A stretch of 64,000 nt of DNA from Caedibacter sp052030685 (GTDB taxonomy: Bacteria; Pseudomonadota; Gammaproteobacteria; Francisellales; Francisellaceae): the NCBI RefSeq assembly GCF_052030685.1, contig NZ_JBQAJM010000006.1, positions 35,437 to 99,436 on the forward strand, in the 5' to 3' direction. The position numbers were made by a program, and so were the translations under genes. Each line of letters starts with the position of its first letter. The first letter of the stretch is position 1. Shown in pieces: positions 16,949 through 26,812 of the stretch. The notes below the pieces were generated by a model. That model had not been told where the DNA came from and did no database searches. It worked only from the letters and a program-made list of their open reading frames with translations.

Positions 16949-18367
16949 TTATTTCTTCTTAGGCGCATAAATATCGGTTGCTGTTCCTTCATAAACTTCT
17001 GTTGCCATCATTAAGGTTTCAGACAGGGTTGGGTGTGGATGAATCGTCAACGAGATATCCTCGGCATCACAACCCATCTCAATGGCTAACGCGGCTTCTG
17101 CAATTAACTCACCGGCATTTGGACCGACAATACCGGCACCAATGATGACATGGTTCTCATCATAAAGGATTTTTGTGATCCCTTCATTGCGTCCGATGCT
17201 AAGGGATCTACCACTTGCTGCCCATGGGAATACACCCTTGTCATACTTAATACCCTTTTCTTTGGCTTCTTTTTCAGTCACACCAACCCAAGAAACTTCA
17301 GGATCAGTATAAGCCACGGCTGGAATGCATTTTGGTTCAAAATAATGTTTCATACCACAGATCACCTCAGCAGCAATACGCCCCTCAGGCACGGCTTTGT
17401 GTGCTAACATCGGCTGACCGACCACGTCCCCTATCGCATAAATATGTGGCACATTAGTTTTTAGCTGATTATCAACAGCGATAAAGCCACGCTCATCGAC
17501 ATTAACACCTGCTTTCTCGGCATCGATCAACTTACCATTTGGTGTACGCCCTACCGCCAAAAGAATGTGATCAAAGCGCTCATCTTGAGCTGGCTTTTTA
17601 CCTTCCATTGAAACATAAAGACCATCTTTTTTCGCTTCAACTTTAGTCACTTTCGTCTCTAAGCGAATATCATACCGCTTAGACATCATTTTCTCATATG
17701 GCTTAACGATATCTTTATCTGCCGCACCCATAAGTTGATCCATAAACTCAACAACGGTGATCTCAGAACCTAATTCACTATAAACTTGCGCCATCTCAAG
17801 ACCGATGATACCACCGCCAATAACCAGCATTTTTTTCGGCACTTCTTTCATCTCGAGCGCACCTGTTGAGTCAATAATACGTGGATCCTCTGGAATAAAT
17901 GGTAATTTAATTGAGCTAGAACCCACTGCGATAATGGCATTTTCAAATGCAATTTTCTTAACGCCATCTTTTGTTTCAACAGCAAGCTCATTACTGCCTG
18001 TGAATTTGCCATAACCTTGTACAATTTCAACTTTACGTTGTTTGGCAAGCCCTTTTAAGCCACCGGTTAACTGACCAACGATCTTATCTTTATAACCTAG
18101 AATTTTATCTTTATTGAACGTTAAGTTATCAAAACTAATCAAGCCATCTTTTTCTAAGTGACGCGCTTCATTAATCACTTTAGCGACATGCAACAACGCT
18201 TTTGATGGGATACATCCAACATTCAAACACACACCACCAATGGAATCATAACGCTCAACAAGTACCACTTTCTTACCTAAATCTGCCGCACGAAATGCTG
18301 CACTATAACCGCCAGGACCACTACCTAAGACAACGACTTCTGTTTTAATATTATTTACATCACTCAT
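16949..18367 (-). CDS. lpd: Dihydrolipoamide dehydrogenase (E3)
   Basis: A FAD enzyme that reoxidises lipoyl groups and passes electrons to NAD+. The 472 residues include the N-terminal FAD fold GSGPGGYSAAFRAADLG (15-31), the redox disulfide GGVCLNVGC (C47 and C52), a second nucleotide fold (VIGGGIIGLEMA), GDVVGQPMLAHKA and the C-terminal catalytic His/Glu (HPHPTLSET). It is the last gene of the pyruvate dehydrogenase operon, 15 bases after aceF. It may also serve the glycine cleavage system, since no second lpd is in the window. Confidence 0.96.
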   Translation of the reverse strand: MSDVNNIKTEVVVLGSGPGGYSAAFRAADLGKKVVLVERYDSIGGVCLNVGCIPSKALLHVAKVINEARHLEKDGLISFDNLTFNKDKILGYKDKIVGQLTGGLKGLAKQRKVEIVQGYGKFTGSNELAVETKDGVKKIAFENAIIAVGSSSIKLPFIPEDPRIIDSTGALEMKEVPKKMLVIGGGIIGLEMAQVYSELGSEITVVEFMDQLMGAADKDIVKPYEKMMSKRYDIRLETKVTKVEAKKDGLYVSMEGKKPAQDERFDHILLAVGRTPNGKLIDAEKAGVNVDERGFIAVDNQLKTNVPHIYAIGDVVGQPMLAHKAVPEGRIAAEVICGMKHYFEPKCIPAVAYTDPEVSWVGVTEKEAKEKGIKYDKGVFPWAASGRSLSIGRNEGITKILYDENHVIIGAGIVGPNAGELIAEAALAIEMGCDAEDISLTIHPHPTLSETLMMATEVYEGTATDIYAPKKK

Positions 18368-18382
18368 TTTTTTACCCTTTGT

Positions 18383-19963
18383 TTATAAAAGTATTTCTCT
18401 TAAATCTGCCAAAATTGCACAATAACGCGTTAAGAACTGTGCTGCTAACGCGCCATCAATCACGCGATGATCAGTAGATAGCGATAATGGCAGCATTGTT
18501 CTTGGCGCAAACTCTTTACCATTCCATACCGGTTTAATGGCAGCCTTTGATACACCCATAATTGCCACTTCAGGCATATTAATAATTGGCGTAAATGCAG
18601 TCGTACCTAAAACGCCTAAACTTGAAATCGTAAATGTCGCACCTTGCATATCATCAGGTTTTAACTTACCATCACGTCCTTTCTTAACTAACTCCATAAT
18701 CTCGCGTGAGATTTCAAAAATACCTTTTTGATCAGCGTCTTTGATGACGGGTACAACTAGCCCTTTCGGCGTATCCGCGGCAAAACCAATGTTAAAATAT
18801 TTCTTAACAATTAAATTCTCACCATCATTGGATAATGAGCTGTTAAAACGTGGATATTCTTTTAATGCCACAGCAGCAGCCTTGATCAAAAATGATAACG
18901 GTGTCACTTTAACACCTGCTTTTTCAGCAGCTGGTTTTTTCGCATTTCTAAAGGCTTCAAGGTCGGTAATATCCGCATCATCATAGAAAGTCACATGTGG
19001 GATCTTCACCCAGTTGCGCGCTAAGTTCTTGGCACTTAATTTATTAATGCGTGATAAAGACTCAACTTCAATCTCACCAAACTTAGCAAAGTCAATCTGT
19101 GGATCAGGTAAAAGATCTAATCCACCACCACTTGATACGTTGCCTGATTGAACTGCTTGCACGGCTTTTTTGATATAGTTTTCGCAATCTTCTTTGGTAA
19201 TGCGCCCTTTGCGACCTGTTGCCACAACGCGTGCTAACTCAACACCTAAGATACGCGCTAAACGACGCACAGCAGGCGATGCATGGGCATTGGTGTTATG
19301 CACTTCAGTTGCTTCAAATCCAGCTGCTGACTGAGTTTGAGCGGCTGGGGCAGCAGTGATAGCTGCTGCTTTGGTTTCTGGTTGTTTTGCTGCAGGTGTA
19401 GCAGTTGCTGCACCTGCAACCTCAAGTGTTAGCACCAAGTCACCTTGTGATACTTTATCGCCTACTTTAATTTTGACATCAACAACTTTACCTGATTCAG
19501 GTGCTGGAATTTCCATTGACGCTTTATCGGTTTCAAGTGTTGCTAATGAGTCTTCTGCATTGATCTCGTCCCCTGGCTTGACGTTGATTTCAATGACATC
19601 AACCCCTTTATAATCACCAATATCAGGAACGGCCACATCGATCACTTGTGTACTTTGCGCTTGTGATGGTTGGGCTTCTGATGCTGCTGGCTCCGCTGGT
19701 TGAGGTGACGCAGATGAAGCAGCTGCATCCGTTTCTACAGATAGAACCAATGAGCCTTCTGAAACCTTATCACCCACTTTAACATTGATCTCTTTAACCA
19801 CACCGGCAAAGGGGGCTGGCACTTCCATTGACGCTTTGTCCGTTTCTAGGGTAACCAATGAGTCTTCCGCCTCAATCACATCTCCTACGTTGACATTCAC
19901 CTCAATTACATCAACATCTTTATAGTCACCAATATCTGGTACTGTGACTTTTTGTATTGCCAT
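18383..19963 (-). CDS. aceF: Pyruvate dehydrogenase E2, dihydrolipoamide acetyltransferase
   Basis: E2 is the core of the pyruvate dehydrogenase complex. The 526 residues hold two lipoyl domains (lipoyl Lys K43 and K147, both in ETDKASME), Ala/Pro/Gln-rich linkers (about 80-105 and 183-215), a peripheral subunit-binding domain (228-264, HASPAVRRLARILGVELARV) and a catalytic domain ending with STDHRVIDGALAAQFL (catalytic His about 499). E. coli has three lipoyl domains; two is common in other gammaproteobacteria. aceE lies 110 bases upstream, with a tandem repeat in the gap. Confidence 0.96.
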   Translation of the reverse strand: MAIQKVTVPDIGDYKDVDVIEVNVNVGDVIEAEDSLVTLETDKASMEVPAPFAGVVKEINVKVGDKVSEGSLVLSVETDAAASSASPQPAEPAASEAQPSQAQSTQVIDVAVPDIGDYKGVDVIEINVKPGDEINAEDSLATLETDKASMEIPAPESGKVVDVKIKVGDKVSQGDLVLTLEVAGAATATPAAKQPETKAAAITAAPAAQTQSAAGFEATEVHNTNAHASPAVRRLARILGVELARVVATGRKGRITKEDCENYIKKAVQAVQSGNVSSGGGLDLLPDPQIDFAKFGEIEVESLSRINKLSAKNLARNWVKIPHVTFYDDADITDLEAFRNAKKPAAEKAGVKVTPLSFLIKAAAVALKEYPRFNSSLSNDGENLIVKKYFNIGFAADTPKGLVVPVIKDADQKGIFEISREIMELVKKGRDGKLKPDDMQGATFTISSLGVLGTTAFTPIINMPEVAIMGVSKAAIKPVWNGKEFAPRTMLPLSLSTDHRVIDGALAAQFLTRYCAILADLREILL

Positions 19964-20005
19964 GCAATTTTCCTCTTGTTTTTAATTTGATTTTAAAATG
20001 CTTTT

Positions 20006-20070
20006 TTGGGTGTACGCAACTCCCTATTGGGCGTATGCAATACTCTCTCTTGGGCGTATTCAATACGCCC
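20006..20070. repeat. Three tandem variants of the GGGCGTAT repeat
   Basis: TTGGGTGTACGCAACTCCCT, TTGGGCGTATGCAATACTCT and TTGGGCGTATTCAATACGCC follow one another with a period of about 22 bases. Only the last keeps the complete palindrome (20052-20070). The array fills the aceE-aceF gap and ends 3 bases from the aceE stop. Confidence 0.7.
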
Positions 20071-20073
20071 CTA

Positions 20074-22755
20074 CTAGTGATTAATCGGGTCAAGGCGCTC
20101 TGGATCAATATTATATTTCTTGATCGCCTCTTTAACCACTTTAGCAGTCACCGCACCTTCACGTAACAAACCGGTTAATGCTGCAATAACTACATGGTAA
20201 CGATCTACTTCAAAGAAGCTTCTTAAGTTCTCACGCGAATCAGAGCGACCAAAGCCATCCGTACCCAACGTAATATAATTTTGAGGCATAAACTCACGTA
20301 ACTGCTCGGTATAAAGCTTAATATAATCCGTTGAGGCAATCACTGGACCTTTGCGATCTTTTAAACATTTCTCAATATGCGTTTGTTGTGATTTTTTATC
20401 AGGATGAAGCATATTCCAACGTGCCACTTTACGACTATCACGATAAAGCTCATTGGCTGAGGTCATACTCCAAATATCACTGGATACACCAAAATCTTTT
20501 TCTAACAATTCAGCGGCGGCTTCCACTTCACGCAATATGGTGCCTGAACCCATTAACTGTACATGCTTTTTAGCATCGGCTTTTTTGGCACCTTTTAATA
20601 AATATAAACCTTTGATAATGCCTTCTTCAGCACCTTCAGGCATCGCGCCATGCACATAGTTTTCATTCATTACCGTGACATAATAGAAAACTTGCTCACC
20701 CTCAACATACATGCGACGCATACCATCCCAAAGGATAACAGCAAGTTCATACGCATACGTTGGGTCATAAGAGATGCATGATGGAATAAGGCCTGCTTGA
20801 ATATGGCTATGCCCATCTTCGTGTTGAAGTCCTTCGCCATTAAGTGTCGTGCGTCCTGCTGTACCACCTAATAAGAAACCTTTGGCATGTGAATCCCCTG
20901 CCAACCATGCCAAATCACCAATACGTTGAAAGCCAAACATTGAGTAATAGATATAAAACGGAATCATCGGTACACGATGGACACTGTACGAAGTCGCTGC
21001 CGCTAACCATGAGCAAAAGCCACCGGCTTCATTAATGCCATCTTGAATGATTTGCCCATCAACCGACTCTTTGTAATACATCACTTGCGCTTTATCTTCT
21101 GGCACATATTGCTGACCACGGTGGTTATAAATGCCTAGTTGACGGAACAAACCCTCCATACCAAAAGTACGCGATTCATCTACCGTCACCGGCACCAAAC
21201 GATCTTTGAGCTCTTTATGACGCGTCAGATTAACAAACATACGCACAAATGCCGTTGTCGTTGAAAACTCACGATCACCGCTGGCTTCTAAAAATAACTT
21301 ACCAAAATCCTCATAGCTTGGAATCGGCAGCGCTGTATTATCCTCAAAGCGTGCGGGGACATATCCATCTAATGCTTTACGTTGCGCATGTAAATAGGCA
21401 TGCTCTTTAGAGCCTTCTTGGAATTTCACAAATTCCATGTTTTCAACTTGCTCATCCGTTGCCGGTACATCAAAGCGATCACGAATATATTTCAATGCTG
21501 CGGTATCTAGCTTTTTGACGTTATGGGCAATGTTCTTAGACTCACCCCATTCGCCCAAACCATAGCCTTTAATCGTCATTGGTAAAATAACCGTTGGCTT
21601 ACCTGTTGTATTATTTACCGCACGTTGGTAAGCCGCATAAACCTTGATTGGGTCATGACCACCGCGCATTAAGTTCTGTACATCTTCATCAGTGTAGCCT
21701 TTGCCCATTTCTTCTAGCTCTGGATCGCCACCGAAAATGGTTTGGCGCAAATCTTGTCCGCCATGCGAACGCGCAAACTGCATCTGACCATCATTCATTT
21801 GTGCTAAGCGTTGTTGCAGTTTACCATTGGTATCTTTAGCGAATAATGGCTCCCAATTGCTACCCCACAATACTTTAATGACATTCCAACCGGCACCCGT
21901 AAAAATCTGAGCGAATTCTTCAACGATCTTACCATTGCCATCAACTAGACCATCTAAGCGCTGAAGGTTACAGTTAATCACGAAAATCAGATTATCCAAG
22001 CCTTCACGTGCCGCGCGATTAATCGCCCCTAATGATTCAGGCTCATCCATCTCACCATCACCACAAAACGCCCATACACGCCGATCTTTGGTTTCGGCTA
22101 ATTGACGCGCTTGTAGATATTTCATAAAGCGTGCTTGGTAAATTGCCTGCAAAGGACCAAGTCCCATCGAAACGGTTGGAAACTGCCAATAGCTTGGCTG
22201 TAAATATGGATGAGGATAAGACGATAAACCTTTATCACCATTGAATGCTTGTTGGCGGAAGTTCTTTAGCTGTTCTTCAGTTAAACGCCCTTCAAGATAA
22301 GAGCGCGCGTAAATCACAGGCGTTGTATGCCCTTGATAAAATACTAAATCTCCGGCTTTTGTTTCATTTGGCGCATGAAAGAAGTGATTAAAGCCGACTT
22401 CATACAGCGTCATAATGGACGCACCTGAGCCAATATGCCCACCTAACGTGCCATCTTTTTTGTTGGCTTTAGCAACCATCACCGCAGCATTCCAACGATT
22501 AAGATTCTCGATTTTTTGCTCAATTTCCAAATCCCCTGGATAACCAGACTGATCAGCCACTTTAATCGTATTCATAAACGAAATACTTTTGGCAGGCGCA
22601 TACGCGCTATCAATGCCAATTTCGCCAGCGCGATCCAATAAGCGATTTACCAGAAAACTAGCACGCTCTGCACCTTCACGCGTCACCACATCTTCTAATG
22701 CTTCTAGCCACTCTTGCGTTTCGGTTGTATCAATATCATGAAACCTTTCAGACAT
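20074..22755 (-). CDS. aceE: Pyruvate dehydrogenase E1 component
   Basis: A thiamine-diphosphate enzyme that decarboxylates pyruvate and acetylates the E2 lipoyl arm. The 893 residues match the homodimeric E1 type (about 890). The ThDP motif runs from GDGEMDEPESLGA (232-244) to the INCN at 260-263; HIGSGASIMTLYEVGF (107-122), YQGHTTPVIYARSYLEGRL and SHGGQDLRQT are also typical. A strong GGAGG Shine-Dalgarno precedes the ATG. It is the first gene of aceE-aceF-lpd; a TATAAT on the minus strand at 22811-22816 is a possible -10 but lacks a good -35. No pdhR regulator lies beside it. Confidence 0.97.
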   Translation of the reverse strand: MSERFHDIDTTETQEWLEALEDVVTREGAERASFLVNRLLDRAGEIGIDSAYAPAKSISFMNTIKVADQSGYPGDLEIEQKIENLNRWNAAVMVAKANKKDGTLGGHIGSGASIMTLYEVGFNHFFHAPNETKAGDLVFYQGHTTPVIYARSYLEGRLTEEQLKNFRQQAFNGDKGLSSYPHPYLQPSYWQFPTVSMGLGPLQAIYQARFMKYLQARQLAETKDRRVWAFCGDGEMDEPESLGAINRAAREGLDNLIFVINCNLQRLDGLVDGNGKIVEEFAQIFTGAGWNVIKVLWGSNWEPLFAKDTNGKLQQRLAQMNDGQMQFARSHGGQDLRQTIFGGDPELEEMGKGYTDEDVQNLMRGGHDPIKVYAAYQRAVNNTTGKPTVILPMTIKGYGLGEWGESKNIAHNVKKLDTAALKYIRDRFDVPATDEQVENMEFVKFQEGSKEHAYLHAQRKALDGYVPARFEDNTALPIPSYEDFGKLFLEASGDREFSTTTAFVRMFVNLTRHKELKDRLVPVTVDESRTFGMEGLFRQLGIYNHRGQQYVPEDKAQVMYYKESVDGQIIQDGINEAGGFCSWLAAATSYSVHRVPMIPFYIYYSMFGFQRIGDLAWLAGDSHAKGFLLGGTAGRTTLNGEGLQHEDGHSHIQAGLIPSCISYDPTYAYELAVILWDGMRRMYVEGEQVFYYVTVMNENYVHGAMPEGAEEGIIKGLYLLKGAKKADAKKHVQLMGSGTILREVEAAAELLEKDFGVSSDIWSMTSANELYRDSRKVARWNMLHPDKKSQQTHIEKCLKDRKGPVIASTDYIKLYTEQLREFMPQNYITLGTDGFGRSDSRENLRSFFEVDRYHVVIAALTGLLREGAVTAKVVKEAIKKYNIDPERLDPINH

Positions 22756-22890
22756 GTTGCCTCCATAGACGGTTAAAGCTTAATAAAGCTAAGTATTAAA
22801 AACGGCGACAATTATAAACCTAAGATACCTGAAAATATAGGCGAATTAGCATTTTAGCGGAAAAGCTTGTGACCTTTGATTAAAACACAA

Positions 22891-24165
22891 TCACAAAGTA
22901 ATATCTTTTGTTCTAACCTCTTTGAAAAAAAGTGCAATCACAAAAGATAGTAACATTAAAATAGGAATTAAAATCATCATATATTGATACGCTTGATTCA
23001 GTCCATGCGTACTTTTAAAAAACTGTAACAAGAAACCAGACAATGGCTGCAATATTGCACCACTTAATGGTAAGAACAAATTAATAAAAGCAATACCAAC
23101 ACCAAGTTGTTTATTCTCAACATGCCCTTTGATCATCGAAAAATTAAGCACATGCGCACTTTGCATCGCACCAAATAAAAAGCATAGTAAGTAGATGAGA
23201 TATACATTTAAATCTACGTAAATGAGCAATAGCACAACGACAAATCCAATAATTGGCGCCCATATTAAGAAAACTTTGTCTTTATTTATAATTGTCGCTA
23301 ATGTCCCCCAGATTGGACTTGAAATAGCAACCGAAATAAAAATTAAACTGCAAGCAAATGCCGCTTGCGCTTCAGTGATATGATGAACACTGCTTAAGTA
23401 GCTAATTCCCCATAAATCAGCAAAAACAACAGTAGTGCCATAGATGGTGAAAAAATACAGTCCGTTTAACAAAAGTTGGCGATTTTTAACCATTTTACCT
23501 AGTGCTAAAATCTGCTGCCAAACCGTCTCCTGATGAATTAAATGACGCTTTTTATCCATTGATGGATGTTTACGCATAAAAAGCGCACTCACCAAAAACA
23601 ATACCAAACTGATTATTGCGACCACAAAAAACACTTGTGAAACCGTGTAATGATCCAAAAATAAAACCAAAGGCAATGCAGAGAGCGCACCACCGGCATA
23701 ACAGCTAAACTGAGTGAAGCCTACAAACATTGAAAACAATCGATCTGGCAACCATAATGACAATGATTTTAACGCACACAGAATGCCAAACCCACCAGCA
23801 AAGCCCGCGATGACGCGTGCCAAGATCATCACAATGGGGTTATGGCTTAATGAAAACATAAACATGGCTATAGTAAACAAAAAAGTACTACAAACCATGA
23901 TACGCTTAACACCAAAGCGATCTACCAATAGTCCTGCTGGGATTTGTGATATCACATAAGATAGGTAAAATGCTGAGCCTAGAATTGCAATCGTTGATGA
24001 GTCAAAACCATAGTCATCACGTAATGACAATGCCAAGGCATTGGTTGATGAGCGCACAAAATATTCAAAGCCATAAAAAAGCGCACAAATACTCCAAATA
24101 AATAGCCCCAATGCCGTGAGCTTTTTGACGGTGTTATTTACGGTATCAGAATGATTAGAATGCAC
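22891..24165 (-). CDS. MFS transporter, Pht/Fpt-like
   Basis: A 424-residue integral membrane protein with 12 likely membrane helices. MFS motif A is present as GLLVDRFGVKR after helix 2, and RVIAGFAGGFG marks helix 4. The overall form (short N-terminus, FYGFEYFVRSS in helix 1) resembles the Pht carriers of Legionella and Fpt carriers of Francisella, which take up amino acids or nucleosides inside host phagosomes. Substrate unknown. An AAGGGG Shine-Dalgarno lies upstream. It is 18 bases after the COG3014 gene and could be in the same transcript. Two further members lie at 47352-48596 and 48562-49851. Confidence 0.8.
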   Translation of the reverse strand: MHSNHSDTVNNTVKKLTALGLFIWSICALFYGFEYFVRSSTNALALSLRDDYGFDSSTIAILGSAFYLSYVISQIPAGLLVDRFGVKRIMVCSTFLFTIAMFMFSLSHNPIVMILARVIAGFAGGFGILCALKSLSLWLPDRLFSMFVGFTQFSCYAGGALSALPLVLFLDHYTVSQVFFVVAIISLVLFLVSALFMRKHPSMDKKRHLIHQETVWQQILALGKMVKNRQLLLNGLYFFTIYGTTVVFADLWGISYLSSVHHITEAQAAFACSLIFISVAISSPIWGTLATIINKDKVFLIWAPIIGFVVVLLLIYVDLNVYLIYLLCFLFGAMQSAHVLNFSMIKGHVENKQLGVGIAFINLFLPLSGAILQPLSGFLLQFFKSTHGLNQAYQYMMILIPILMLLSFVIALFFKEVRTKDITL

Positions 24166-24183
24166 GTTATCCCCTTCTAAATC

Positions 24184-25572
24184 TTAAATAATAAAATGAT
24201 ATACTTTCGTGAAATCACCCATATTTACAATCCATAGTAAGGTTGTTTTATTCGACTTAATGTCAACCGGTGTCTCTTTTAATGCAATGTCTAACGTATA
24301 CTTTCCTGGCTTATACTGCTGCTCAAATAGTTGAATATTATTAGGCAATAGCAACCAACTACGCTCATCGGCTTGCGCGGTCATGAAGCTGTAAATCGAC
24401 CCTGCCAACAAACCCCAGCCACCGGCTTGATTACTCGCTTCATACGTTGCTAATGATTTTACGACCAAGCGAATCACTTCACGGGTAATAATCGCAGGAT
24501 ATTCTTCAGTCAATGACTTCATTGCCATTTGCGTGGTATTCACCAGCAGTGATGTCTGACCTTTATCGATGATTTTCTTATCTTGTGTGATATACAGGTC
24601 TTTTGCTGGCAACAAGGTGTATTTTGAAGGGTAATACGCCACAGCCACCTCTTGTAAACCAAGTTTGCCTAAAAACAGCGGCAGTTTAAACGCCTCTCGC
24701 GGGGTGACAAAACCTTGCTCATACAGCACAACCAGACGTCCTTTATTATTATCATACGCACTGCCACCATTAAACCCACGCTCCATTTCTTTGTATGTTT
24801 GCACTACGTATGGATTATCTGGCAATAGGCGTTTAGCATCTTTAATCGAGACAAAAGCATTATTGTAATTATCGTCAAATGCTTCATATAGGATACTTGC
24901 CAAGTAATAGCCAAAGCCATTTTCATAGGCATTGCTTGCATCCTTTACCGCACTGAACATTGCATTGATTTCTTGTGATTTATTAAGACCTAATTTGTCT
25001 TGGTTAATCCCTGCCTTACTTGTATCTTTTTGATATTTACTTTGCAAATCTCCTGCCATTAACTTTTGCTGATACGTCCAATATTGCGCATTACTTAATT
25101 GACGAATAGCCACAAGTGCGCCACTTAGGTCATTCTCAGATAAATAATTAAGTGCCTGATATGGGTATAAGAATGTCATTGCATAATCAGGTGTTGAAAA
25201 TGGCAACTCACGATCATTGGTAAGTACCGCGCCCATATTCTCAAGCACTTTAGATACTTGAATTTTCGCTGCCATTTTACTGGTTGCTACTGTTTGGATC
25301 ACTGCTTGATAATCTTTCTTAGACTCGGCAACATTACCATTTAGTTGCGCTAAACGCGCTTGCTCTAATAAATATAAGTTATCAGTTGTAGGTTTATCAC
25401 CAAACGCTTCAACAAATGCCTTTTGTGCTTCGGGTATATTACCACTTGCTGCATCTGCCTTTACTTGCTTCATTTTATTTGGGTAGGACGCTGAAAAAGT
25501 CGCACATCCTGATAACATCAACGCACTAACACACAATAGACTTAATGCGCTATTTTTAATTGTTTTTTCCAT
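24184..25572 (-). CDS. COG3014-type outer-membrane lipoprotein
   Basis: A 462-residue lipoprotein with the lipobox LMLSGC (Cys about 23), followed by an alpha-helical repeat part (residues about 35-260, TPR-like: ASGNIPEAQKAFVEAFGD, ARLAQLNGNVAESKKDYQA) and a beta-rich C-terminal part (YLTPR-type GFVTPREAFKLPLFL, NTTQMAMKSLTEEYPAIITREVIRL). This order resembles COG3014 proteins, which in other bacteria often sit beside an LpoB homologue. Here lpoB lies three genes upstream on the same strand, supporting a shared envelope role. The exact job is unknown. Confidence 0.75.
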   Translation of the reverse strand: MEKTIKNSALSLLCVSALMLSGCATFSASYPNKMKQVKADAASGNIPEAQKAFVEAFGDKPTTDNLYLLEQARLAQLNGNVAESKKDYQAVIQTVATSKMAAKIQVSKVLENMGAVLTNDRELPFSTPDYAMTFLYPYQALNYLSENDLSGALVAIRQLSNAQYWTYQQKLMAGDLQSKYQKDTSKAGINQDKLGLNKSQEINAMFSAVKDASNAYENGFGYYLASILYEAFDDNYNNAFVSIKDAKRLLPDNPYVVQTYKEMERGFNGGSAYDNNKGRLVVLYEQGFVTPREAFKLPLFLGKLGLQEVAVAYYPSKYTLLPAKDLYITQDKKIIDKGQTSLLVNTTQMAMKSLTEEYPAIITREVIRLVVKSLATYEASNQAGGWGLLAGSIYSFMTAQADERSWLLLPNNIQLFEQQYKPGKYTLDIALKETPVDIKSNKTTLLWIVNMGDFTKVYHFII

Positions 25573-25590
25573 TGTCTTTAATCCAAACCA

Positions 25591-26799
25591 CTACTTTGTA
25601 GGATAAACCTGTAAACCCCTGACAACCGTATCAGCCTGACCTGAGAGCACTTTTGCTATTGCATATTTTGGCATCACACTCATCACTTCAAGCTCAGCAA
25701 GCTTTTTACCTTGTATTGGAATATGCTCGCCTGTACTTGGATCGATTACCGTATCTGCTTTAGCACGCACTTCAAACTTTTGACCAACCTGTACGCGATC
25801 ACCACCTTGATTAAGATAAACCTCATCACCGTGAACGGTTAATATCGTTAGTGGATAAATTAGCCCAATCACTTGATTAGCGATCTTCTGCCCTGCTTCG
25901 TCAAACAAAGACTGTGCAATCGCATTTACCGCTGTGTTTTCTGAATTTATTTCTTTTGCAACATCCGATGATGGTAAGTAAACTTTAACACTATCCGACC
26001 ATTTGATTGCCATCGTTGCCGTTTCAATCACGCGATAATTGATCACAACACCGACATGCCAAGTTTTAAAGTCCTCACCATAAAATGATTTTTTAGTTTG
26101 ATAAAAATCAAAGCTTGCAATATCACCAACCACCATAAAATCAGCACCAATCAACTGCTTGATACGCGCCTTTTCAGCAGGTTTTGCATGCCCTGATTCC
26201 AGTACTGCCATTTCATCTTTATATGCGCCAAAATCTTCAGCACTGCGACTGACCACATTAAACTTGCGTGACTGGACAAACTGGTTTTGCAATGCCTCTT
26301 GAATCATTGGTTTTACTTGCTCTAGACCGATCAAGCCATTAATTGATCCAGGCATAAAATGAAAAGGTGTCAAAGCAATGGAGTAAAGCTTCAGTTTCTC
26401 ACGCTCATCAACACTTTGATATTCACTCATTTTGACAACGACCGTTAATTGCCATACGCCATCGACTTCTTTGCTATCAATCACATCATAGCCATTGATT
26501 AAGCCTTTGGTTGCGGTTTTAATGCTTGATTCATAGCTTTTTGATAGTTTAACATCTGCCTTCACATCACCATAATCACTGCTTTTAGCATTAATATTCG
26601 CATCAAAAGTTTTATTAATCGACTGCTCAATTGATGACACATCAACGCCATTAACTTGTGATACCGCTTGAACTAATGCGCTGTTTAAAGCCTTGTCATA
26701 AGTCTTACCAACGCCTGTGACATTTTTTGATACTTCTGTCACTTGTGCAAATAACACAGCAGGAAGCAATGAAAGTGCTAATATCGTTTTTTTAATCAT
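25591..26799 (-). CDS. Exported FlgT/CsgG-like protein
   Basis: A 402-residue protein with a signal peptide cut after LFA (about residue 18). Its three parts look like those of FlgT: an N-terminal domain (GVGKTYDKALNSALVQAVSQVNGV, about 30-53), a CsgG/TolB-N-like middle domain (ALQNQFVQSRKFNVVSR then LIGADFMVVGDIASFDF) and a small C-terminal beta domain (DEVYLNQGGDRVQVGQKFEV). FlgT builds a periplasmic ring at the flagellar base in Vibrio, but there are no flagellar genes here, so a general role at the outer membrane is more likely (inference). It sits between the COG3014 lipoprotein gene and the 488-residue exported protein, with gaps of 18 and 13 bases. Confidence 0.65.
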   Translation of the reverse strand: MIKKTILALSLLPAVLFAQVTEVSKNVTGVGKTYDKALNSALVQAVSQVNGVDVSSIEQSINKTFDANINAKSSDYGDVKADVKLSKSYESSIKTATKGLINGYDVIDSKEVDGVWQLTVVVKMSEYQSVDEREKLKLYSIALTPFHFMPGSINGLIGLEQVKPMIQEALQNQFVQSRKFNVVSRSAEDFGAYKDEMAVLESGHAKPAEKARIKQLIGADFMVVGDIASFDFYQTKKSFYGEDFKTWHVGVVINYRVIETATMAIKWSDSVKVYLPSSDVAKEINSENTAVNAIAQSLFDEAGQKIANQVIGLIYPLTILTVHGDEVYLNQGGDRVQVGQKFEVRAKADTVIDPSTGEHIPIQGKKLAELEVMSVMPKYAIAKVLSGQADTVVRGLQVYPTK

Positions 26800-26812
26800 T
26801 ATCGATTCTCAC

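Noticed and set aside
25591..26799. True flagellar FlgT
   Set aside because: No flagellar genes are in the window and the neighbours are LpoB and COG3014 genes; only the domain pattern resembles FlgT.
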